Of a stretch of DNA of 64,000 nucleotides, positions 12,901 through 23,060 are shown piece by piece; the stretch's first letter is position 1, and each line of letters opens with the position of its first letter. Both the position numbers and the translations under genes were made by a program. This DNA is from Eudromia elegans (taxonomy: Eukaryota > Chordata > Aves > Tinamiformes > Tinamidae). Where the stretch lies: NCBI GenBank assembly GCA_003342815.1, contig PTEX01000138.1, positions 1,144,543 to 1,208,542 on the forward strand, in the 5' to 3' direction. The notes under the pieces were generated by a model. That model worked only from the letters and a program-made list of their open reading frames with translations. It was not told where the DNA came from and searched no databases.

Positions 12901-15900
12901 GTTAGTGTCGCTTGTTCTCCTTGACTCTGAGATCCAATTGAAGTCGGATGCTTTGGAATAGCAATCAGAACAGGATATTGGCTCCCCGAGATCAGGGATC
13001 TTTGGGTGGAGTACTGCCTCTTGTTTCAAGGAGTTCGGGGTGGCTGTACTTCTGGAAGTTGCAGCTTTTGTCTTATTTGTAACTTGAATGTAGTTTATAC
13101 TGTGGGGCTTGGAAAACCTCTGAAGATGGAAGATAGTAGCTTTAATTAAAAACAGCAGATATTGCTGTGTACGTCATGCTTTTTTTATAGGCAGTCCTTG
13201 ATGGTTGTCCCTAAAATGAATAGTGCTGATTAATTGTAATACTGATTTTTTTATTTTGCTAGGTTATCGTCATGTGTATTTGGATGGGCAGACAGAAGCA
13301 TCCATATTTGTTCATATAACCATTAATGAGATCTATGGAAAGGTAAGTGCACCTAGAAAGGTACATCTTTTATCCTTTTTTGTGTTAATACTTTTGGCAT
13401 ACACGGATTAAAATGCACCACAGAACCCCACAGGACTTAGGTAGTGTTTCTAAGTGATTCTTACAGTCTCGGTATGTGGTATCTTGTAGACTGGGACAGC
13501 AGTGTCTGCCTTTCTCTGGCACTAATTAGAACTAAAGTGGAAACAAATTATTCAAAACATGAAGCAGTGGAAAGATGTAATATGTTCCCTATTGCCCTGA
13601 ACTCGCTGCCTCTCTTTACACCATTACCTATATAATACATACGTGCCTACGCTGCTAGGCGCTGCCATGCTCGGGGAAGCAAACTGCCCGCCCTTGTTCG
13701 TAGTGATTTTGCTGAGGAGCCCCGAGCCAGGACATGTGTCCGGCAGAACCCTTGTCTCTATGAGACAAGGGTCGCGGTGCAGAGCCGTCTGTCCGTGTGC
13801 TCAGCAAGCAGAAGCAGTCTGCAAAGGAGGGTGGTGGTGGTTTTTCTTGACAGGTGATCAGCTTCAAAGCACAGCGCTCCCTTTTACCAGTCTTAGCATG
13901 CGCATTTATCAGTCTGCGTACTGCTGCCACCTAGTACTCATTTCACATCTAGTTAAAGTGCAGTCCTAAAGGCTTAATTTTTAATTAGTTTTACTTCAAA
14001 AGTAACTGTTCAGAGCTATAACAGTACCTGGACCTGGTACTTGACAAGTTATTTTCAACGGGTAATTTTCTTTGAAATCTTTCAGGTTGTAGTATGTATA
14101 ATGTTGCTGCTACTCTGCAAGACTATTAATTTTTAAACTTTTATAGAACTTTTTAAAACAAAAACACGGTGCCTTTTCCCTTGTATTTCCATTTTAACTA
14201 TATTCATGAAAGTTTACAAGAGGTCAATAGAGATTACCAGCACAGAGACCTTAGCCCAGTTCAAGAGCCTGATAAATAAAATGGACCTTTGTAGTGATTG
14301 ATTTTTAATAATGTTTTTTAAGAGCAGAGGTGGAGGGAATGGCTGCTCTCAGTCCGTTCTGAGAGTGGGTACAAAGAAAGCCTTGTCAAATCTAGCCCTG
14401 ACCACCAGCCTTTTGTCTCCTCTGGAACACTCCAATGTCTCTATATGTAGAATTGCAGCACTATGAGCACCCAAGAGAAGCTCAGTAGGACAGAAAGAGA
14501 AAACGAGCACAGATGAGGCCTAGGGGCTGGGTCAATGCAGTCCAGATCCTCACTCAGCTCTGCTGCCCTTTTTCTCACTGATCCCATTAGACAATTGAGT
14601 GGCCTAGGCGTGGCTGGGTAGGCCAGGGAGAAGTGGGTCTCCTGCTGGTCTCGGTGCAGGGACCCATGTTTCAGTGTCCTCATGTGCCCTGGCCCCTGGC
14701 CAGGGAGGAGGGACAGTGGCTGTGAGCTGTGACCATGGCTGCCCCACGTGTGGCTTGTGCATGCAGAGAAGGGGTCAGTATTCAGCATCGTTTTCATCAT
14801 GCCTGCATCCATGTTAGAAGTAGTAGAGCAGACAGCATGGAATGCATTTGCAATATAAACATTTGCAATATGTCAAGGGACGTGTGAAATCACATACCAT
14901 TTTGGTGATGGCCTCTAGGGAGGCCAGTTGCTGTTTCCTCACATACTCTTGAAGAGGAAATATAGTCAGGAAAGCTGAGCAGCTTCATATTAAAGATGAA
15001 TGATGATGATAGCAGAAAATAAAAAAGATCCAGTGAGATCTGATTTCTTCTGTATAATTCAGTCCATTGATCTAATGGTGAGCTATATGATCGTGTTTCC
15101 GAGATATAAAAAAGGCTGAATATACTTGTGCATCCTTGTAGCTGAAGATGTCAGGTCAAGTTTCTTTGAGAGAGGCTAACATAAAACCAGTAAGCAGTTG
15201 TAAGTGGTGTGCTGTACAGGGTTATATTTACAACTGATGTTCTGTTACCTTATTGCTTGTATCAGAGTCTTGAAAACACTAGCCAAACATTTTTGCATTT
15301 TTTTCCCTTTCAGTGGAGCCCTTTAATCCTCAATCCCAGTTACACAATATTGCACTTGCTAGGAGCCACAAAGGTAGACTTCATTAGCATGCGCTTTGCA
15401 CTTGCTGGGCACAGACTTTCAGATGGTTCCTAATCGCATGGCCTGTGACTACCAAGCTACATCATTTTTTCATGCAGACTGAAGCATTTGGATATTGCTT
15501 TGATGAAGCCCATGCATAAAGTTCCAAGTTAATGTGTACCTGTCACTGCAGCACACTTCCTGCAGTCTTGTCATCTCTGATTAGGAGACTTCCAGAAAAC
15601 CTCCCTCGTAATGGTGGCAGGCTGCCACCCTAATGAGGAGAGAAGACATGCATGAATTCATGGAGGCCTGTGCTGATAGTTCCTTGGTCAGAGTAGATGT
15701 GAATTGCTTGGTGTGACTTTTTGCTTTGCTGCATTTTAATTTTATCTTCATCATTCATAAATGAAAAAAGCCCTTTTCATTGCATTCTTATATAATAGTC
15801 TGAACTCACTTGAAACTAGTTTTTCTTGTCCTTTCAGAATAAGCAGCTGATAGGACTCAGAGGGTTGTTTAACAAGACCCCTAAGCACAGTTCTGCTGAG

Positions 15901-18900
15901 AACAACGGGCACTACGTACGGAAGAGATCTCTCGGCGATCGGATTCTGCGGCGCACGGCCAGCGCGCCAGCCAAAGGCAGAAAGAAAAGCAAAATGGGCG
16001 TCGTGGAAGGCATTGAAATTAAAGACAGCACATCTGAGCCAGCAGACCTGAAGGACAAGGAAGGAGTCGTGAGGCGTGCGACCCGGAGCTTGCAAGCACG
16101 GCCTGCTTCCATGCCAGTGGACAAGTATCTCCTTGTGGGATTGCCGTGCGCAGAAGGGGCAGCTCTGCAAGATGCCGGAGGAAAAGAAAACACATCTGGT
16201 AAAATTGCTTTTTGGGTAACAAATTGAAATAATATATTTAAAAGCTTGGTTGTGCAGCCCCTATGTGCAAATAGTTGCTGAAGAAAATGTCATGCTTTAG
16301 ACTGTAGTATCTTATCAGCTTGCATGCATTTCTAAGTCACCTCAAACTGCTTTCCTAAAAGTTGGGGAATAATAGTAATAATTTGAGGAAGTGCTCTTAA
16401 TAGGACGTTTGCCAGGCTGCTTTTCGTGTTTCAAGAACAGCTTTCAGCTGCCTTCCCCTCTGCTTTGCTGCTCTCTGTTGGCTCGGGTTGATGCTGGTGC
16501 CCGCAGTGGGGTTTCTCCCCCCTCTCCAAGGGGAGCAAAGCATGCAGCAGGTGCCTCCAAGCAGCCCCTGCGAGCAGAGGCGAAAGGGGCAAAAGAGGGC
16601 CAAACTTTGTGTATCGCAGTCTTCACTTAGTCCTTTTAAAATAATCAGATGGAATTACCTTGGCTATATGAGATGTGTGTGTTAGGAAAAAAATGACTCT
16701 TATATTGTTTATACACAAAACAATTCTTAAAATAATGTTTTTTTCTAAATTCTCTAGCAGCAGCAGTCTGGATTTGGAAATCCAGTACTTTGCAGCCATT
16801 CCCTTGACTGTAGCAAAGCTGCATTGTGTTGCCGCGACCTGCCTAATACCTGGTTTACTGAGTATTTAAAAAGTCTAGGCAGCTTTGGATGTGGTGGCTG
16901 TAGCTCCCTAGGCCTCGCTAGACGCTGGCGCCAGCGACAGGTTTTGTTTGGCTGCCTGCGTTGCCCTTGCCCTTGCCCTTGGTGCTGGTGTGTGTTCCTT
17001 GTTTCGCGGAGCAGGAGCGTGTCCGCGCGGGAGGCCGCGGCTGCCCGGGTGCTCGCGTTGCGCTGGGGTCTGGCAGCACGGCCTTCCTGAGGCCCTGTCC
17101 CCAGGACAGCTCCTCGGCTAGCGCGGGGCAGCAGGAGGAGCTGCCGCCTGCCCGGGGCAGGCCAGCGGGAGCCCGGCTTGTGGGGGAGATCAGGGGCAAA
17201 GGCCGCGCTCTTCCAGGTAGCATCGGCTGATGGAGAGCAGCCATCCGCAAGGAAAAGGGCCCCGGTGCTGCCCTGGCACGCAGAAGGTGCTGGTGAGGTG
17301 CCTGTGCTCGGCGTCCCCCCGTGGGAGGCTTTGGAGGAGCCCGTAGCCTGGACGGCACTACTGAGGAGTTGCTTAGGAGAAACAAAGCAAGCAACATGTA
17401 TTGCTTGTATGGTATCAATGTGGGGTATTTCTACCACCCTGGAACAGAGCTATAGACAGGACCAGGGATATTCCTAGTAATGGAAGTTAACTGCAAAAAT
17501 GAAGCTGGGGCAGCTCAGCCATTCTTAGCAGCAGAGGTGATTGTTTCTGACAGATTTCTTCCTAATGATACTATAGAGAAATGCAGGAAATTCATTTAGA
17601 AGAAACTCCCTCCCTTTTTTTGGAGGTCACTGATAGTGGAAAACCTTCACCAAAAACACCGAAGGCACAAAGAAATCAGAAGGGAAGATGATGAAGTTCC
17701 TGAGAGGCCCCTGCTGTCCCAGGAGGCCTTTTCCTTCCCAGTGCTTCCAGGGGATGGCTTAGTGCTGGATACAGAAAGAGCAACCCGAACCCTTCCCTGT
17801 GGAAGTATTTCTCTTCTGTGGAGATGAGAAAAGATGTGGCACAGCCTTGTGTCATATGGGAATGGGCTTTGTTATTTTCAGGAAGTAAATTAAGCCCAAA
17901 TATTTGAGACTGGGAGGAGACTTTTTGTGTAGGGAGAAACCAATAAGAAGACGCGTTGTGCATGGAAGGATGCAGCGAAGAGGGAAGAGGGCTGACTGCC
18001 GCCAAGGACCTTTGTTGCAAAGGCTGTGGCTAAATCTGTCTAGTGTGGTAGTTAGAATTGCACCGTGTGGAAATATTCTCTATAGAAAGGAGTTTGTCCC
18101 TGTTCCATTCTCATGTAGGAGCTGTGTAAATCCCCTGTAGTTGCACTGGAAAGCTTAAACTTTTCTACTTTCGTAATTTGGAGATTAGCCCTGCATGCCA
18201 TGTTCATTAAAAATAACCCTTACTGTACCAGGGGTTCTCTTGCACTGCCTGGGTGTGATCGGGGCTTCTCTTTTTCTTTTCTAGGATACCTGAATCCCAG
18301 GGAAAGTTAGAAACAATCTGTCCTGTCAGATTTTCCTCTTTGGTCCTTGCTTAGCTAAAAAGGTACCAAAGTGCTGAGTGACTCACAGAGCTAGGATTTG
18401 ACATATAAAGAGAAATAATTTGAGACATATAAAGAGAATTAACAAAATTTGCAGGAGAAAATGTATCTAATGTATATTTTTCAAGGAATTCAAAATTTTA
18501 TTCTCATATGAATGCACTATGTTGGTAGAAGTTAAAAAGTTCAGTCTCTAAATGGTTGCACTTTAGAGTAGCTGTATGCAGTGAATGGTGTGTCAGGGCT
18601 CTGTCTGCTTGATGCTTTTTGTCAGAGGTCTTTAAGCATGCATCTTGTGTCAAAGTGTTCTGCTTTTTAACAGAGCTGTTTTGTTCTGTCTTTATTGCCA
18701 TGCTTCTTTATAGTACAAATCTGAATAGGAACACACCCGAAGGTAATATCACATGTGCACTATGATATGGTACCTCATTAACATTATTTGCAACAAATAT
18801 TGCATCATGTGCTTGATGTAATAGGCATTCAAAGGAAGCTTCAGTGAAGCACCTGCAGCTGTGTTTTCCCATTTATTCATACCACTCAAATAATTTGTAT

Positions 18901-21123
18901 TGAACCTGCACAACCCCATAATTAAGTTCCGTCACAACTGTACCTAGTTTTGCATTCTCCATTTGTCTGTCTAAGGACAAAATGCTTGTTAGCAAACACA
19001 ACACAAATTATTGAGTGCAACTAATCTGTTTCTTATCTAATTTAGCCAACAGTGATGCTACAACTGAGAAGGAAGCAAGCTTAAAAGACCATGGTTTTAC
19101 CAGTTCTGGGAAAGATACAACTACTTCAAATTTGTTATCTGCCTTGAAAAGCGAGAATCCTCAGGTGGAAACTAAAACTGACTCTTCTCCAATACCTCTC
19201 ATGGAGGAAAAACATGTAGTTTTTGCAGATGGCATAACTGAAACAAATCACCTCAGAAAGCACCAGGAAACTCATGTTTCTGGTGAAACTGCCCCTCTGA
19301 TATGGGACTGTGGTCTTGATCTTGTCACAGGAAAAACACAAGGCAAAAATTGTGCAGAACATAAAAGGGAAGATGACATAAAATTACCTAAAGAGGAGAA
19401 AGTAATACTGGTGGGAACTTCCTTTTCTCAAAATGTAGAGGATATGGAAAATTATAAATATGGTGTCATCCAGAAAAGCACCATAGCAACCTTTTCATTG
19501 ACAGATAATTCTTCTACCGTCTGCTCTGAGGTTCCTGCTTTACACTCCAATTCAGCCCTGCAAGACAGTGACATTTCTCGTCTTATAGATGAAGTTTCCC
19601 TAATTAACACGAGTGAGATGGATAGCTCTGTCTCGGCACTCATTGGGCAGGCTGATGTCACGGATGACCAAACTGATCTCACTGTGGTCTCAAGTCTGCA
19701 TGGAACCAGCAACCAGACTTTGAGTGTGGTGTCCGCACATGCGGGTGTGAACGCTCCATGTAAGAGCACCTTGACTACCATAAGATCCCCTCTTTTCTCA
19801 ACTCCGGATACCACTGTGTTCTCCAGCCCTGAGACTACTGAGTATCCCGTGTACACGGTTATCCGTGAGGCATCCCGTACACCAGCTTCTGAATGTAATA
19901 CCCACAGTGAGTTAGTTTGCACAAGAAAGCTAGACAGCATAGAAAATAGCTTGCCGTGTTCTGCTTGTACTAAACCTCTGTCTTTGCTGAATGCAAATCC
20001 CAAAACAGCGTGTGGCACAAGCTGGGAAGCGCTGGAATCTGCCAATTCTTTGGCTTCAGACAGGCTCACCCTTGAGGATACACTTGTCAACCCTCCCACT
20101 TGTGAAGATTGGGAAAGCAGCCGTCTTGTAGAAGCAGACGGGGACTCTCCAGATCTGCTGGTAACTGCGTGCGAGTACAAAAGAGAAGACATGAGCCAGA
20201 TGGCCTCTCCCTTGAAACTAAGGCAAAAGCAGGACCCAGGCCGTGGTGGTGAGAGGTGCTCTGTGTATAACATGACTGTTGAGGAGCTCTGTGCTGCTGC
20301 CTTGGATTGCTCAAATAACTTTAGGACTGCAAGGTATCAGTTCCCCTTCCCAATGTATGGAAACGCCGGCGTTCGTTATGGTCAGACTTCAGACACACAA
20401 AAAGATGAATCGTGTACGTCCCAGGCGTCCCAGCTTAACGTACACTCGCCTGACCTGAAGAATACTTTGTCCTTCCCACCTCCTGCAGCCATCAGACAGA
20501 CTAGTCCTTGCAAATCCAAGAGCCTGGGTGACTTGACCTCGGAGGATATTTCCTGCAATTTCGAAAGTAAGTATCAGTACATAAGCAGAAGCTTTATCAC
20601 ATCTGGCATGAGAGACAAGAAACTTGCTGCTCTGAAGAATATGAGACCACATTCTACAGATGCTCTGACAGAGCAGCTAAGGAAACTGGTATCCCTGGAC
20701 CAGGAGGAGAGCTGTCAGACACTGTATTCCAGGCAGATGGATGATGACTGCCCAAAGACACTGGTCAGAAAGCTGTCGTCCCGGAGCCAGAGCAGAGTGC
20801 GGAATATAGCCAGTCGTGCCAAGGAGAAACAGGAAGCCAGCAAGCAAAAATTCTCCAATGCAGGTAGCGTTGCAGGGGTCGTTCTTCGGAGCAAGCCCTC
20901 AGCGTCCCCTCACACGCTCAACAGGCATTCCACAGGCTCTTACATAGCCAGGTACCTGCCCGGATTTGCTGGGGACCGCGTGGAAGGCCGGGGCATGCCG
21001 GAGGGCGCCTGTGCTGCTCTGCACGCTGCCTGTGCCGACCAGCTGCAGGCGCAGCACGCTGCTCTCCAGCTAGGACCCAGCAGTGACGATAAGCCAGAAA
21101 TATATTTCCTGCTGAGACTGTAG
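731..21123 (+). CDS. PLCH1: PLCH1, phospholipase C eta-1 (gene-level entry, 15 coding exons, 5'-truncated by window edge)
   Basis: Phosphoinositide-specific phospholipase C that hydrolyses PIP2 to IP3 and diacylglycerol at the plasma membrane and is highly Ca2+-sensitive. Joined exons: 731-902, 1855-1962, 3836-3997, 6097-6168, 8315-8409, 9147-9244, 10146-10325, 10417-10524, 11401-11525, 11927-12011, 12754-12900, 13263-13342, 15314-15373, 15838-16198, 19046-21123. All junctions are GT-AG and keep frame, giving about 1309 residues. Order seen: end of X domain, acidic linker, Y domain, C2 domain, long Ser/Thr-rich tail. Active-site positions known from PLC-delta1 are present: the Ca2+-ligand Glu in SIENHCS, the two Lys of GKILVKGKK, Ser in SFSETRA and Arg in YPSAYRID. 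The linker ([17 protein letters not shown]) and the extreme C-terminus ([12 protein letters not shown]) fit eta-1 rather than eta-2. The PH domain, EF hands and the HNTY half of X lie upstream of the window. Confidence 0.97.
1462..1652 (-). other. Exon-like open segment antisense within a PLCH1 intron (unidentified)
   Basis: On the minus strand an acceptor-like ctttttgctag precedes 1652, followed by an open frame reading [20 protein letters not shown] then [20 protein letters not shown]. The segment is GC-richer than the surrounding intron and its codons look used. A donor-like GTGAAA follows the DGDVG codons. The complementary plus frame is also partly open, so the strand is uncertain. I do not recognise the protein. 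It may be an alternative exon, an old retrocopy fragment or chance. Confidence 0.25.
1855..1962 (+). CDS. PLCH1: PLCH1 window exon 2 (start of X-Y linker)
   Basis: Acceptor cgtttttag, donor TAT|gtatgg, 108 nt, phase 0 at both ends. It encodes [20 protein letters not shown] and continues [15 protein letters not shown]. This is the strongly acidic stretch opening the PLC-eta X-Y linker. In PLCs an acidic linker acts as an autoinhibitory lid over the active site. Confidence 0.96.
3836..3997 (+). CDS. PLCH1: PLCH1 window exon 3 (X-Y linker)
   Basis: Acceptor gcctttcag, donor CAG|gtacgt, 162 nt, phase 0. It encodes [20 protein letters not shown], then the [20 protein letters not shown] segment and [11 protein letters not shown]. 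This linker region matches my memory of mammalian PLCH1 almost residue for residue. Confidence 0.96.
4930..5076 (+). repeat. G-rich tandem repeat, about 52-bp unit, in a PLCH1 intron
   Basis: The string gcacagggggtgctgcgc recurs at 4969 and 5021 (52-bp period) with further partial copies of ggctgggtgctg around it. Open frames through it on both strands are repeat translations, not genes. Confidence 0.7.
6097..6168 (+). CDS. PLCH1: PLCH1 window exon 4 (basic linker segment)
   Basis: A short 72-nt exon, acceptor ctctgcacag, donor AAA|gtaagt. It encodes [20 protein letters not shown] followed by GKHK. The segment is Ser/Lys/Arg-rich and matches the mammalian [17 protein letters not shown] block. 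It is in-frame and symmetric (0-0), so it could be skipped without breaking the frame. Confidence 0.95.
8187..8240 (+). repeat. C-rich and CA-rich simple sequence in a PLCH1 intron
   Basis: An imperfect run of C tracts and CACA units 75-128 bp upstream of exon 5. No coding meaning. Confidence 0.75.
8315..8409 (+). CDS. PLCH1: PLCH1 window exon 5 (Ser/acidic linker segment)
   Basis: Acceptor tttcctaacag, donor CACAG|gtgcgt, 95 nt. It encodes [20 protein letters not shown] then [11 protein letters not shown], with the last Arg codon split across the junction. Basic then Ser/Asp/Glu-rich, it is the last variable stretch before the Y domain. A C-rich and CA-rich simple-sequence tract sits just upstream in the intron (about 8187-8240). 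Confidence 0.95.
9147..9244 (+). CDS. PLCH1: PLCH1 window exon 6 (start of Y domain)
   Basis: It encodes [20 protein letters not shown] then [13 protein letters not shown], the beginning of the Y domain ([11 protein letters not shown] block). The acceptor is a tandem CAGCAG (9141-9146). The second AG gives the Arg-Leu reading expected from mammals, and the first would insert one extra Ser. Donor GATG|gtgagg. Confidence 0.96.
10146..10325 (+). CDS. PLCH1: PLCH1 window exon 7 (Y-domain core)
   Basis: Acceptor aatgcatacag, donor TTAG|gtaggt, 180 nt, phase 1-1. It carries [18 protein letters not shown] and [20 protein letters not shown] to [11 protein letters not shown]. The Ser of SFSETRA and the Arg of AYRIDSSN are the positions of PIP2-binding Ser522 and Arg549 in PLC-delta1. 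The Y-domain half of the active site therefore looks intact. Confidence 0.97.
   Translation, partial: EQQGMCCHSVKQEPTKQCSRKLNSLCFTTRNSLQGCIRLHIGLTPAISILYHTGMLAAS
10417..10524 (+). CDS. PLCH1: PLCH1 window exon 8 (end of Y domain)
   Basis: Acceptor gctcaacag, donor CAAAG|gtaatg, 108 nt, phase 1-1. It encodes [20 protein letters not shown] then [17 protein letters not shown], the signature end of the Y barrel. The donor lies in a 16-bp tandem duplication (10520-10551), so an identical second donor is present 16 bp downstream. Confidence 0.97.
10520..10551 (+). repeat. 16-bp tandem duplication of a PLCH1 5' splice site
   Basis: Two 16-bp units (caaaggtaatgtccaa, then the same with one changed base) lie head to tail across the exon 8 donor. 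Each contains AAAG|gtaatg. The upstream copy keeps frame with exon 9. The downstream copy would add 16 nt and shift the frame. Confidence 0.85.
11401..11525 (+). CDS. PLCH1: PLCH1 window exon 9 (Y-C2 junction, first C2 strand)
   Basis: Acceptor taatttttag, donor GAG|gtaaaa, 125 nt. It encodes [20 protein letters not shown] then [21 protein letters not shown]. The [14 protein letters not shown] motif is the canonical first beta strand of the PLC C2 domain. Confidence 0.97.
11927..12011 (+). CDS. PLCH1: PLCH1 window exon 10 (C2 domain)
   Basis: Acceptor ttttaatag, donor AATG|gtaaga, 85 nt. It encodes [20 protein letters not shown] then [16 protein letters not shown] is the second C2 strand with its conserved Asp-Pro. 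Confidence 0.96.
12754..12900 (+). CDS. PLCH1: PLCH1 window exon 11 (C2 domain)
   Basis: Acceptor gttgcccag, donor CCTG|gttagt, 147 nt, phase 1-1. It encodes [20 protein letters not shown] then [20 protein letters not shown] and [10 protein letters not shown]. The [14 protein letters not shown] and DFVGQ motifs are typical of PLC C2 domains. Confidence 0.97.
13263..13342 (+). CDS. PLCH1: PLCH1 window exon 12 (end of C2 domain)
   Basis: Acceptor attttgctag, donor AAG|gtaagt, 80 nt. It encodes [20 protein letters not shown] then INEIYGK, the last C2 strands (GYRHV and SIFVHI blocks). Confidence 0.97.
15314..15373 (+). CDS. PLCH1: PLCH1 window exon 13 (post-C2)
   Basis: A 60-nt symmetric exon, acceptor cctttcag, donor AAG|gtagac. 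It encodes exactly 20 residues from [20 protein letters not shown], matching the post-C2 segment of mammalian PLCH1. It is too short and isolated to be found by ORF length alone. Confidence 0.95.
15838..16198 (+). CDS. PLCH1: PLCH1 window exon 14 (basic tail segment)
   Basis: Acceptor gtcctttcag, donor TCTG|gtaaaa, 361 nt, phase 0-1. It encodes [20 protein letters not shown], an Arg/Lys-rich run ([20 protein letters not shown] then GRKKSKMG) and [20 protein letters not shown]. The conserved [20 protein letters not shown] block identifies eta-1. Codons are more GC-rich than in neighbouring exons. Confidence 0.96.
16199..19045 (+). other. PLCH1 last intron (2.85 kb) with a GC-rich block
   Basis: The intron separates exon 14 from the giant terminal exon. 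Most is AT-rich, but about 16905-17340 is a GC- and CpG-rich block open in several frames on both strands. I recognise no protein in it. At 18400-18438 a 15-base unit (gacatataaagagaa) occurs twice, 24 bp apart. Human PLCH1, as I recall it, has extra residues at this point (a GRRKGK and SSSSS segment). I found no convincing exon for them here. Confidence 0.6.
19046..21123 (+). CDS. PLCH1: PLCH1 window exon 15 (terminal exon, long disordered tail and stop)
   Basis: Acceptor tatctaatttag, TAG stop at 21121-21123. The phase-1 entry continues exon 14 in frame ([14 protein letters not shown]). About 692 residues, mostly Ser/Thr/Asp-rich and probably disordered. Islands conserved with mammals include [68 protein letters not shown] and [20 protein letters not shown], then [10 protein letters not shown] and the C-terminal [14 protein letters not shown]. 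The long single-exon tail is typical of the full-length eta-1 isoform. Confidence 0.97.
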
Positions 21124-23055
21124 ATTGTATAAATGTACATCTTCAATGTTTACATGCTATTTCACTGAAATGAAGGATTTTTAGCAAGAACTATTGTCTT
21201 GAGAATTTAAATTATTTAGAGATTAAATTTTATGCTAGTGATTCGGTCATGATTTAGTGTGATCTTCCCTGTCAAAGCTTATGTAAATAGAAACGATGCT
21301 CCATTCTTATGTCTGTATAACTTAGACATTGTGAAGTGAACTGATCTGGAGATTGATTGCTTTGTAAACATTTGTAGCATTTTGTAATTGTAATGCATGT
21401 CACTTAAACAGTCAAGCACTTCTGTGCCCAAGAGCAGGACGTTGCAGTGAACGCAGTAGTATTTTCCTGTTCTCTCCAAGTCCTGCTGTTTGGAGAGCCC
21501 TCTTCAGTGATCCCTTTTGAACGCTGTCGTACCGATTCTCGTCAGTGCGGGGCCTTCTGTTCGTGGGAGCTCTTGGGGTTGGGCTGCGAGTAGGACCTGC
21601 TCTGGCCCCAGGCTCCTCTCAGGCTGAGAGCCCTCCTTTGTGTAACTGTTACCAGTGTGACTTGTACTGAGTGTCAGGTTTACATGGTTCCATGTATGGC
21701 CTCTGATTCTACAGCAAGGAATTTGTAGGATTAGACTCAATTTGTAAGTAGTGTGTAGGTTTGTATTCCATCCACTTTACAGAATATGATGATAGTTGTC
21801 TGTCTTTTTCAACATGATGAATGCTCATTTTGGGGCAGAGTGGAATGAAAAGAATTGTAGGAGTAATTCTACATTTATGAGTGGAGAACACTTAATTGCT
21901 GCACATTTGGTTATGTATTTTTGCTGTTGGTTGTGCTTGTAGCTTCAATGCAGTAGCAGAGTTGTTTTCTGTATATTTGTAATTTTACTGCTAGATTGTT
22001 GGCAGTGGGATATGTGAAGCTGGCGTGGTAGTGTAACTACTTTGGCTATCTATCTTCACGTCTTCTTCTATGAGTATTGAAAGTGAAATGAGTAATCTCA
22101 AAAATACCTGAGGCTTCCCTCTAGGGAGCAACATAGCTTTATTTTGGTTTTAAGATATGCTTTGCCTTCACTGTGAGTAAGTTTTTCTTATATGTAAAAG
22201 ACATGTACCTCTTACCTCTTTCTTTTGTAATGCAGAGTATTATTATTCTTGGAGATACCATTAAAATAGATTTTTAAGCACCTGGCTACATATTTACTGA
22301 GCTGTTACAGTTCAATTACGGTTGAATCAGGAGTACTCGGTGATTGCAGACCACTCTTGTCATGAGCTCATAATAACTTTTAGAAAGGGAAGAATTGGGG
22401 AGCATTAATGGAGCATTCAGGTGCCTGTGTTACCAGCTGTCTCTGCATAGAGGAATTGGAAGATGTAGTAGGGTATTTTAAAGACTGGAAGCAAGCATTC
22501 CATTTCAAAGCTTGAATTAAAAGGGGAACTATGCCAAAGAGATATTACCTGTTGTTTTTATATTTTAAGTATAAAATTTAAAGAATAAGCATAAAATACT
22601 GTAGGAATCCAATATACCGTTTAGCAGTTTTAATACATCTGTATTGAATTTAGTTTTTGTATTTAAAGGAAGTTTGCCAGCATCTTTACAGAATAACCAT
22701 TTGACCATCTCTTTTTTTAGTTCACTAGAAGCAGAGAGGATTTGAACTCTGGAGAGAAGAACTTGAGGTGCCGAGGAGTTGAGCCCGTGTTCCCCTTGCA
22801 GGGCAGGGAAGTGAGGAGCATTCCCCAGGAGTGCCCTGCGTGCTGGTGCCCTGCCGGGTGCCGGGAGGACCAGGCCAAGCACAGCACTGTAAGCCCGTTC
22901 ATCTTTTAATACCAGGTTGGAGCTGATGAATCCTTCTCTTAGTAGTCATCCCAGATGCCCAAGATCTTAGGTTACATTTCTTTTTCTTTCCCAGATGATA
23001 GGCTATTTGTATAAGTAACAATCTATCTATTGAATAAAGTCATTCATATTCTAAA
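21124..23055 (+). other. PLCH1: Probable PLCH1 3' UTR
   Basis: AT-rich, non-repetitive sequence directly after the PLCH1 stop. A proximal ATTAAA lies at 21222-21227 with GT-rich sequence after it, another ATTAAA at 22516-22521, and the first canonical AATAAA at 23033-23038. UTR length is inferred from these signals only. Confidence 0.5.
23033..23038 (+). promoter_or_regulatory. PLCH1: Candidate distal polyadenylation signal of PLCH1 (AATAAA)
   Basis: First canonical AATAAA downstream of the PLCH1 stop, about 1.9 kb away, followed by moderately T-rich sequence. A proximal ATTAAA at 21222 is an alternative. Confidence 0.45.
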
Positions 23056-23060
23056 TTTTA

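Noticed and set aside
16757..16870. Possible alternative PLCH1 exon starting at ctag|cagcagcag with a Ser-run reading
   Set aside because: The Ser-run frame is not the one reached from exon 14 (phase 1). The correct phase hits a stop after about 16 residues, so it would only be a speculative short terminal exon.
19452..20273. 273-codon open frame on the minus strand
   Set aside because: A shadow of the PLCH1 terminal exon, which reads in frame with clear PLCH1 conservation on the plus strand.
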